Shown here piece by piece: positions 36,057-43,544 of a DNA stretch of 64,000 bases. The notes below the pieces were generated by a model. That model was given only the letters and a program-made list of their open reading frames with translations. It made no database searches and had not been told where the DNA came from. Location of the stretch: assembly GCA_965228545.1 (NCBI GenBank), contig OZ245822.1, positions 372,001 through 436,000 of the forward strand, given 5' to 3'. The DNA is from HXMU1420-13 sp965228545. Its GTDB lineage: Bacteria; Bacteroidota; Rhodothermia; Balneolales; Balneolaceae. A program made the position numbers and the translations under genes. How positions within the stretch are numbered: position 1 is the first letter of the stretch; the number at the start of each line of letters is the position of its first letter.

Positions 36057-36881
36057 TTAATTCTCCTCTGCTTTATATAATTCAACAACATCAACAAAGC
36101 TCAAATTGTCGTATAAGTTTTTTGATTTCAATTCATCCAGAAATTCTGTGGTTACTCCATTTTTGTAATATTCGGTGATATAAACAAAAGATAGATCAAA
36201 CAAATATCCACCTTCTTCTAGCTGTTTCAAATATTCAAGAGATACATCGTTTTTATACAATTCAACCACGCTAACAAAAGAAAAATGAGACAAATAGCCT
36301 GCGTTGTCTAATACATCTAAATACTCTAGGGGTATTTGATTGTTGTAATATTCATTGATGTACACAAAAGAAAATTCAGAGAGGTACCCGGCATCATTTA
36401 GTGCTTTCAAATATTCGATAGGAACACCATTGGAATAAACTTGTCGAGCTTCAAAGCCATTTAAAAGGCGATCGTTTAATAATCCTTCCTGATCTAGTCG
36501 CTGTAAATAATCGGTGATGGAGCCTAATTCCGAATCGCTATTGAATTCGAAGGACTCGTTGGAGGTACTTTGAATTGGAGTTGCCGGACTAACAGGAGAA
36601 ACCGGAGCAACTTGCGAAACGCTCTCTGATTGTCCACCGCTGAAAATACTAAACCAATTTGCATCAGTGGTTATATTATAGCTCCAAATCACACTAACCA
36701 CTAAAGCCACGACTAGTAATAATCGGCTCAAGAATGGATTTCTGACCGATTCTTCTGCCTTCTGTTTTAACTGATTTTGTTGGGAAGCCTGGCTTTTTTC
36801 TTCTAGGTAAGAATCTAAATCGAAGTCCTCATCAGATTGAGAATTGCCTTTCCTTTGCGAATAGTTACGTTGTTTTGACAT
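36057..36881 (-). CDS. Membrane-anchored protein with about 4.5 copies of a 30-residue repeat (gene 1 of 4)
   Basis: Family not recognised. The frame is open from 36929; the ATG at 36881 (MSKQRNYSQRKGN) parallels the start of gene 3 and gives 274 aa. It has the acidic box DEDFDLDSYLEEKSQ, a transmembrane helix (SRLLLVVALVVSVIWSYNI), a Ser/Pro/Val linker (VAPVSPVSPATPI) and repeats with core SFVYINEYYNNQIPLEYLDV followed by LDNAGYLSHF. As first gene it should carry the operon promoter in 36882-37050, shared with the divergent GH3 gene. Confidence 0.83.
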   Translation of the reverse strand: MSKQRNYSQRKGNSQSDEDFDLDSYLEEKSQASQQNQLKQKAEESVRNPFLSRLLLVVALVVSVIWSYNITTDANWFSIFSGGQSESVSQVAPVSPVSPATPIQSTSNESFEFNSDSELGSITDYLQRLDQEGLLNDRLLNGFEARQVYSNGVPIEYLKALNDAGYLSEFSFVYINEYYNNQIPLEYLDVLDNAGYLSHFSFVSVVELYKNDVSLEYLKQLEEGGYLFDLSFVYITEYYKNGVTTEFLDELKSKNLYDNLSFVDVVELYKAEEN

Positions 36882-37055
36882 AGAGCAAGTTTTTTCACTA
36901 AGACGAAAAGATTTTACCCATTGTTTCATGCTCCTTCATTTAAAGTTTATTTAAAAAGAGTAGGATCGGTGTTAAGAATGAGAAAAAGATTTCTTAAACT
37001 TAAATGAAAACTGATAGTTATGAGAAATTTTCTCACCACCCCAAATCGAATAAAT

Positions 37056-39368
37056 ATGAAAAATAAGAAGCACTTACCGCTGATTGCTTGTTTGTGCATT
37101 GCTGTACTTTTTGGTTTTACTAAGACAGCCACTGCGCAAAATCAGCTTATAGATCCGGAAATTGAACAAAAAATTGATGATCTGATTTCCCAAATGACTC
37201 TCCAGGAAAAAGTAGGTCAATTAAATCAACATAATGGCAGCTGGGATGTAACCGGGCCCATTCCCGAAGACAATGAATACGTAGCCGAACGCGCTCGTTT
37301 ATTAAAAAGTGGAGGTGTGGGTTCTTTATTGAATGTTGTAGGAGCAGAAGCTACCATGGCCGCTCAAAAACTTGCCGTAGAAAACAGTAGGCTGGGTATT
37401 CCGCTTGTTTTTGGGTACGATGTTATTCACGGATTTAAGACAATTTTTCCGATTCCTTTAGGCGAGTCGGCAAGCTGGGATTTAGAGGTTATCGAGCAAT
37501 CAGCAAGGGTTGCTGCAATTGAAGCTTCTGCAGCCGGAATTAACTGGACCTTTGCTCCAATGGTAGATGTAGGACGCGATCCTCGATGGGGAAGAGTAAT
37601 GGAGGGAGCCGGAGAAGATCCCTTTTTGGCTTCAGAAATTGCACGGGCTCGAGTGCGAGGTTTTCAAACCGATGATCTATCTGCAAATAATTCAATTATG
37701 GCAACTGCCAAACATTTTGCCGGATACGGATTTTCAGAAGGAGGTCGTGATTATAACACAGTAGATTTTGGAACAAGAACCTTGTTCAATATTGTATTGC
37801 CACCCTTCGAGGCTGCCGTTGATGAAGGCGTGGGCACCATCATGAATTCCTTTAACGATTTGAATGGAATTCCAGCCAATGGCGATACTTTTTTGCAACG
37901 AACCGTGCTTAAAGAGCGCTGGGGATTCAACGGTTTTGTTATTTCTGATTGGGGATCTATTCGCCAAATGATTAATCACGGATTCTCTAAGGATTTGGAG
38001 CAATCTGCCGTGCATGCCATCACCAGTGGGAACGATATGGATATGGAATCGGAAGCTTACCAACGCCATTTAGTAGATTTGGTAGAACGTGGAAAAGTGG
38101 ATGAAGCATTGGTAGATCAGGCGGTGCGCAGAATTCTGAGAATGAAATTTCATCTCGGACTTTTTGATGATCCTTACCGCTACTCCGATCCTGAGCGAGA
38201 AGCCGCACTCATCTTTACCGACGAACACCGAGCCATTGCTCGTGATGTAGCAAAGCGCTCTATCGTGATGTTGAATAACGACAGCAATTTGTTGCCTATC
38301 TCTAAATCTACACCCAAAATTGCAGTTATCGGACATTTAGCTGCCGAAAAAGATGCTCCATTAGGCAATTGGAGAGCTCAGGGTGATAACACAACCACCA
38401 TTTCTTTGCTTGATGGTATTCGAAATGCCGTTTCTTCAAATGTTGAAGTGGAATATGTGGAAGGATATACCTTAGCACCAAATAATGGTCAATTTTCACG
38501 TGCTCTTGTATTTCCCGAAGATGATGGTTCCGGTTTTGATGACGCCGTTGCTGCCGCTGCCAATGCAGACGTTGTAATTATGGCGGTTGGGGAAGAAGCC
38601 CTTCAATCAGGCGAGGGACGAAGTTTGGTAGATATCAGCCTCGAAGGTCGGCAATTGGAACTGTTTAATTTAATTAGCGAAGTAAACGAAAATGTAGTTG
38701 TAGTATTGATGGCAGGTCGTCCAATTATCGAGCCTGAGCTGTACGAGAATGCATCTACCTTATTGAATACATGGCACCTTGGTTCTGAAGCCGGTAATGC
38801 CATTGCCGACGTGATTTTTGGGGATTATAATCCGTCAGGAAAACTGCCAATGTCTATTCCGCGAGCTGTTGGGCAAATTCCTGTTTACTATAATTTCGTA
38901 AGTCCCGGCCGCCCGAGTACAGGTCCCGGTGATGATGGCGCAGTATTCTGGAGCCACTACAACGACATGGAAAACAGTCCGCAATACCCATTCGGCTTTG
39001 GGTTGAGCTACACCAACTTCGAATATTCAGCTCCAAGTCTAAGCAACTCCATAATGAATATGGATGGAAGCATTCAGGTTTCGGTAGATGTGACCAACAC
39101 CGGAGAAATGGATGGAGAAGAAGTGGTGCAGATGTACATCAAAGATCATTTTGCAAGTGTGATGCGACCTGTACAGGAATTACGAGGATTCGATAAAATC
39201 ATGCTGGATGCCGGAGAAACCAAAACGGTAACCTTCGATATTGATTGGAAAACCCTCGGATTTTATGGTCAAGATCAAACCTTTCGGGCAGAAGCTGGAA
39301 TGTTCTCTGTCATGATAGGCGGAAGTTCAAACCAAGTAAAAGCGGTTGAGTTTGAATTGGTAGACTAA
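37056..39368 (+). CDS. bglX: Glycoside hydrolase family 3 beta-glucosidase, exported
   Basis: Periplasmic or surface beta-glycosidase. The ATG at 37020 is in frame, but the signal peptide begins at MKNKKHLPLIACLCIAVLFG (37056), giving 770 aa, normal for BglX-type GH3. The N-terminal TIM-barrel carries DVIHGFKTIFPIPLG, GRDPRWGRVMEGAGEDP and the nucleophile Asp298 in GFVISDWGSI. The alpha/beta sandwich domain follows (VIMAVGEEALQSGEGRS), then a C-terminal fibronectin-III-like domain (VDVTNTGEMDGEEVVQMYI). The symbol rests on architecture; the exact sugar substrate is not determined. No Sus-type partner genes are adjacent. Confidence 0.93.
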   Translation: MKNKKHLPLIACLCIAVLFGFTKTATAQNQLIDPEIEQKIDDLISQMTLQEKVGQLNQHNGSWDVTGPIPEDNEYVAERARLLKSGGVGSLLNVVGAEATMAAQKLAVENSRLGIPLVFGYDVIHGFKTIFPIPLGESASWDLEVIEQSARVAAIEASAAGINWTFAPMVDVGRDPRWGRVMEGAGEDPFLASEIARARVRGFQTDDLSANNSIMATAKHFAGYGFSEGGRDYNTVDFGTRTLFNIVLPPFEAAVDEGVGTIMNSFNDLNGIPANGDTFLQRTVLKERWGFNGFVISDWGSIRQMINHGFSKDLEQSAVHAITSGNDMDMESEAYQRHLVDLVERGKVDEALVDQAVRRILRMKFHLGLFDDPYRYSDPEREAALIFTDEHRAIARDVAKRSIVMLNNDSNLLPISKSTPKIAVIGHLAAEKDAPLGNWRAQGDNTTTISLLDGIRNAVSSNVEVEYVEGYTLAPNNGQFSRALVFPEDDGSGFDDAVAAAANADVVIMAVGEEALQSGEGRSLVDISLEGRQLELFNLISEVNENVVVVLMAGRPIIEPELYENASTLLNTWHLGSEAGNAIADVIFGDYNPSGKLPMSIPRAVGQIPVYYNFVSPGRPSTGPGDDGAVFWSHYNDMENSPQYPFGFGLSYTNFEYSAPSLSNSIMNMDGSIQVSVDVTNTGEMDGEEVVQMYIKDHFASVMRPVQELRGFDKIMLDAGETKTVTFDIDWKTLGFYGQDQTFRAEAGMFSVMIGGSSNQVKAVEFELVD

Positions 39369-39435
39369 CACAGCTATCAATTTTTGGATGATTCCATTTA
39401 CTAATTAAGGATAGAAAAGGATGTTTAAGATTTAC

Positions 39436-39828
39436 TTAAATGTCCTTTTTATTTATAAATAAGGGTTCTCTCCAATTCTGATAACTATTTTTTAGCATCA
39501 TGTGATAAATACACAATAAGAATAGTGGAAATAAATAAGAAATAATGTGCCACATTGAATATTTAAGAAAGTGATTTAGCAATAAATAAGGTAGTACCAC
39601 GAATAAGCCAAAAAATAATAACCATTTGAATTTTTTCAACTTATACAATAACCAGAGAATATAAGGAGTGGTTATAATCGCATATCCTATCATAGATCTA
39701 GCAATCGTATCATTATTCATCAATGCGATACTTGGAGCTTTTCGCTCAATATCTGTCTTAAATATCTTATCAAGCTTATCTAAATATCGGTTGGGTTTAA
39801 AAATTATCATATGCTTAAATCTGAGCAA
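39436..39828 (-). CDS. Small hypothetical membrane protein
   Basis: Not recognised, 130 aa. A basic N-terminal segment (about 1-45) is followed by two or three transmembrane helices (MIGYAIITTPYILWLLY; WLLFFGLFVVLPYLLLNHF; HIISYLFPLFLLCIYHMML) and a polar tail. A second ATG at residue 7 is an alternative start. Base composition is more AT-rich than the adjacent GH3 gene. It could be a real small membrane protein or the C-terminal part of an eroded one. No partner is evident. Confidence 0.5.
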   Translation of the reverse strand: MLRFKHMIIFKPNRYLDKLDKIFKTDIERKAPSIALMNNDTIARSMIGYAIITTPYILWLLYKLKKFKWLLFFGLFVVLPYLLLNHFLKYSMWHIISYLFPLFLLCIYHMMLKNSYQNWREPLFINKKDI

Positions 39829-39872
39829 CCAAAAGGTTTAAAGGACTTAAAATAAATACTTTGATGTATTAG

Positions 39873-40037
39873 CGAAATAAATACTCAGTTGGATTACTAC
39901 CAATGCTGTTTTTTGGAACCAATGAATTCTGGGAAGCATTAGCGGTGATCGTAATTTGGGGGCTAATGTTTAGTACAGGGTTTTTGATACTAATGAGTGG
40001 GATTTATGAGAGTAGAACTGGTTTAAAGTTTTCATAA
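39873..40037 (+). pseudogene. Remnant of an RND efflux transporter C-terminus
   Basis: A 54-codon frame after an in-frame TAG reads SVGLLPMLFFGTNEFWEALA, then VIVIWGLMFSTGFLILMSGI and a short tail to TAA at 40035-40037. GLLP, EFW, the Ala/Ile-rich helix, GLxFST and the position of the final loop match the last periplasmic loop and transmembrane helix 12 of HAE1-type RND pumps, where the usual pattern is GxLPL ... FWxPLAxxxxGGLxxST. Nothing of the remaining roughly 1000 residues is seen upstream, so this is a fossil and not a gene. The match is from memory of the family consensus. Confidence 0.45.
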
Positions 40038-40120
40038 TCAATAGCAGCTCATATCAAGCGACATAAAGAAGAATTTTTATTGATTCGCTGTTATTCGTGA
40101 AAAAAATCATTGTTTTTTGA

Positions 40121-41077
40121 TCACCACGGCAAATTCCCCAAATCCACATTTCCACCGGTGATTATGATTCCCACTTTTTTGCCCCGAACGTCGACTTTTC
40201 CTTCAAAAATGGCAGCTACAGGAACCGCGCAAGAAGGTTCGATAATCATATTCATCCGTTCCCAGATGAAACGCATTGCTTCGATAATCGACGCTTCACT
40301 TACGGTTACAATCTCATCCACATGTTGTTTAATGATTTGAAAAGGTAATTCACCCACCGAAGTTCGTAAACCATCAGCAATAGTATCAGTGCGTAACACC
40401 GGTTCTATGTTGCCGGATTGAAAGGATCGAAATCCATCATCCGCTAATTCCGGTTCAGTGCCAATCACTTTAATTTTTGGGTTAAGAGCTTTTGCCGCAA
40501 TCGAGGAACCACTCAACAAACCACCTCCACCAAGCGGAGTAAGTAGCACATCCAGATCAGGATTTGAGTTCAAGAACTCTAATGCAGCAGTTCCTTGTCC
40601 GGCAATAACTCTTCCATCATTGTAGGGATGAATAAAGGTTGCACCGGTTTTTTCAACTACTTGTTGAAGCGTGGATTCTCTAGCTTCCAGCGTAGATTCA
40701 CAAAAAGTGATTTCTGCTCCGTAATTTTTAACCGCTTCAACTTTTACTTTCGGAGCATTTTCGGGCATCACCACATAAGCTTGAATTCCTCGTAATTTTG
40801 CCGATAAAGCCAAAGCCTGTGCATGATTGCCGGATGAATGAGTAGCAACTCCCTTTGAAGCATCCTCATCAGAGAGTGTCATGATAGTATTACAGGCGCC
40901 GCGAAATTTAAAAGCACCTACTTTTTGAAAATTCTCGCATTTGAAAAAAAGCTCAGCACCCGCACGTTCATTAACAAGCGATGAATTAAACACCGGAGTT
41001 ATATGTGCATAAGGCTTTATGGTGATTGCAGCCTTACGAATGTCGTTGAAAGTGGGAATAGATTGTTTTGGATTCAT
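40121..41077 (-). CDS. PLP-dependent threonine/serine dehydratase-like enzyme
   Basis: Fold-type II pyridoxal-phosphate enzyme, 318 aa, most like catabolic threonine ammonia-lyase, serine racemase and threo-3-hydroxyaspartate dehydratase. PLP binds Lys57 in KVGAFKFRGA; SSGNHAQALA contacts the cofactor ring, and the glycine loop LGGGGLLSGSS binds phosphate. The serine/cysteine near the C-terminus (EPSCAVPVAA) is the usual position facing the pyridine nitrogen. There is no C-terminal ACT regulatory domain, so it is the short, non-biosynthetic form. Sequence alone cannot separate deaminase from racemase. It is a single gene, divergent from the DUF5916 gene. Confidence 0.9.
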   Translation of the reverse strand: MNPKQSIPTFNDIRKAAITIKPYAHITPVFNSSLVNERAGAELFFKCENFQKVGAFKFRGACNTIMTLSDEDASKGVATHSSGNHAQALALSAKLRGIQAYVVMPENAPKVKVEAVKNYGAEITFCESTLEARESTLQQVVEKTGATFIHPYNDGRVIAGQGTAALEFLNSNPDLDVLLTPLGGGGLLSGSSIAAKALNPKIKVIGTEPELADDGFRSFQSGNIEPVLRTDTIADGLRTSVGELPFQIIKQHVDEIVTVSEASIIEAMRFIWERMNMIIEPSCAVPVAAIFEGKVDVRGKKVGIIITGGNVDLGNLPW

Positions 41078-41207
41078 CGAATATCAAAAAAAGTTAAAAC
41101 GCTGTTTGGCAGCTAATTAGAAGACCTCTCGGGTGTAAAAATTGGCAAACGCGAAACGATACCGAAAATAAAAGTGATATTTTTGAAGAAATCTTTAGGA
41201 GAAAGAA

Positions 41208-43472
41208 TTGCACAAGGTACTATTTATACTAACCACGTTTTTTTTATTCGGCTACAGCTCAAAGGTAGTGGCTCAGGTACAATTAACAAAAATCGACGAG
41301 CCCATTATTTTAGATGGCGTTATTGATGAAGAGATTTGGAAAACTGTAGAAGTGTTAACCCCGGTGCAATACGAACCTATTTTTATGGGAGAGATGAGTG
41401 AAACTTCGGTATTTAGGGTGGCCTATGATGAAAATTTCATTTACGTAGCTGGAGAATTGTTCACTAACGATCCCAATACAATTGTAAAGAACTCCTTAAC
41501 CAGAGATCAGTACAGCAACGACGATGTGTTCGCCATTGTGCTCGATCCTTTTAACGATAACGAAAACGGATTGTGGTTTTTTACCACTCCAGCCGGCGTT
41601 CGAGTAGATATTGCCGTTTCTAACGATGCCAATTTTGGTGGTGGATCAAACGCCATGAACTCCAGCTGGAATACTTTTTGGGATGTAGCTACCACACAAA
41701 CCGACGAGGGATGGTTTGCCGAAATGAGAATTCCGTTTTCAAGTATCGGTTTTCAGGATAACAACGGCTTAGCTGAAATGGGCATGATTGTGTATCGATG
41801 GATTGCTTCCTCCAACGAACGGCACATTTATCCGGCTATTCCTCCAAACTGGAACATGGGCAACGCTAAACCATCGCAAGCGCAAGATGTTATTTTGGAA
41901 GGCGTGCAAAGTCGGCAACCATTGTATTTTACCCCTTATGCCATCGCCGGACAAAACGGAGTAAGTAACCTAAATGAATTAGAAACCGATTATGAAACCG
42001 AAACTGATTTCCAACGAGAAATTGGCTTCGATTTGAAATACAATCTGAATAGTAATTTAACCTTGGATGTAACCGTAAACACCGATTTTGCTCAGGTAGA
42101 GGCCGACGATCAGCAATTAAACTTATCGCGTTTCTCACTTTTCTTTCCCGAAAAGCGACAGTTTTTTCAAGAGCGAGCGGGTTTATTTAATGTAGCGTAC
42201 GGGCGTAACCGATTGTTTTATAGTAGAAGAATTGGATTAGACGGTGATGGGAATCCGGTTAGAATTTTAGGTGGGGCTCGAATGACGGGGCGTATTGGTG
42301 ATTGGGATGTAGGCGTGATCAACATGCAAACAGGTGATTCTGAAAATCTAAGCTCCGAAAATTTTGGGGTTCTCCGCGTGCAGCGTAAAACTATTAATGA
42401 TCTTTCGAATGTAGGTGCGCTGTTCACTTCTCGAGTAGGTAGTAATGGTGGCTACAATTATGTATATGGCTTTGATTCGGAGACGAACCTTACCGGAGAT
42501 TTATTTTTAGAGGCCATGGCTAGCCAAACCATTGATAGTGAGTTATCCGGCGATCAGAACTTTGAAAATTCAACTTCGGCAAGGCTCGCTTTAACGCTAC
42601 AGAAATCTATTGGCTTCAATTATCGATTGGTTGTGAATAGAACCGGGGAAGAATTTGATCCAGGGATTGGCTTTGTTCGCCGAACAGGTAATACCGATTA
42701 TTTTACACGATTTGCCTACGGTTGGTTTGCCTCCGATGCCTCCATCGTAAATCGTTACAATGCCGATTTTACAATTTACAACCAAGCCAAAAACGATACC
42801 TATGATTTATTGGGTCGATCAATAACTGCAGGTTTTGATATTCGGTTTAAGCAACTTGGCCGAATCAATTCAAATTTCCGATTTAATAAAGAAATTTTAC
42901 TGGAGGATGAAGATTTTAATCTGCTAAGTAAAATTCATATACCAACAGGCAGCTACGATACTTATGAACTAAGCATAAATTATCAAACTAACGAAGGCAG
43001 AAAAGTTCAGGCTGGCTTTGGTTTCGAATATGGTGGACTGTACGACGGTATCAGCTATGGCTTCGAATTTGAACCTAAATGGAATGTGAGTTCTAATCTA
43101 GAATTGGGCGGTAGTTATGGAGTTACCTTTTTGGAATTCCCTGAATTTTCGAAACGAAATATTACGGTGACCCCGGCAACAGTAGAAGACATTAGAACGG
43201 GAAATGAATATGCGGCACATCTCGGGCAATTGAGAGCTCAATACGCCTTCAACAAAAGAGCGTCGCTCAGCACATTTGTGCAATACAGCAACGTGGCTGA
43301 ATTGGTGGGTGCTAATTTGAGATTCCGATACAACTTTAGCGAAGGGCGTGATTTCTGGATCGTGTTCAACGAACAGATTAATACCATGCGCGATCAATTG
43401 GATGAACCACGATTACCGCTTACACAGGCACGAACCATTTTGGTGAAGTATTCGCATACTTTTGTATTCTGA
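41208..43472 (+). CDS. DUF5916 exported protein with N-terminal CBM9-like domain
   Basis: Exported protein of 754 aa. The start is a TTG at 41208, supported by an AGGAG ribosome-binding site 7 bp upstream (41197-41201) and by a clean signal peptide ending KVVAQ. A CBM9-like beta-sandwich follows (about 30-220: LDGVIDEEIWKTVE, DDVFAIVLDPFNDNENG, WFAEMRIPFSSIGF), then the DUF5916 region, a predicted outer-membrane beta barrel (FDLKYNLNSNLTLDVTVNTD, RFSLFFPEKRQFFQERAGLF) ending KYSHTFVF with terminal Phe. This family is common in Bacteroidota/Balneolota and has no proven activity. The M14 peptidase gene follows 72 bp later. Confidence 0.87.
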   Translation: MHKVLFILTTFFLFGYSSKVVAQVQLTKIDEPIILDGVIDEEIWKTVEVLTPVQYEPIFMGEMSETSVFRVAYDENFIYVAGELFTNDPNTIVKNSLTRDQYSNDDVFAIVLDPFNDNENGLWFFTTPAGVRVDIAVSNDANFGGGSNAMNSSWNTFWDVATTQTDEGWFAEMRIPFSSIGFQDNNGLAEMGMIVYRWIASSNERHIYPAIPPNWNMGNAKPSQAQDVILEGVQSRQPLYFTPYAIAGQNGVSNLNELETDYETETDFQREIGFDLKYNLNSNLTLDVTVNTDFAQVEADDQQLNLSRFSLFFPEKRQFFQERAGLFNVAYGRNRLFYSRRIGLDGDGNPVRILGGARMTGRIGDWDVGVINMQTGDSENLSSENFGVLRVQRKTINDLSNVGALFTSRVGSNGGYNYVYGFDSETNLTGDLFLEAMASQTIDSELSGDQNFENSTSARLALTLQKSIGFNYRLVVNRTGEEFDPGIGFVRRTGNTDYFTRFAYGWFASDASIVNRYNADFTIYNQAKNDTYDLLGRSITAGFDIRFKQLGRINSNFRFNKEILLEDEDFNLLSKIHIPTGSYDTYELSINYQTNEGRKVQAGFGFEYGGLYDGISYGFEFEPKWNVSSNLELGGSYGVTFLEFPEFSKRNITVTPATVEDIRTGNEYAAHLGQLRAQYAFNKRASLSTFVQYSNVAELVGANLRFRYNFSEGRDFWIVFNEQINTMRDQLDEPRLPLTQARTILVKYSHTFVF

Positions 43473-43544
43473 TTAATCTGTTTTTACTCCATTTTACCCA
43501 CTTTTTGTGTACTGTTCTGCACAATCTTAAAACAGAACAGCTAC

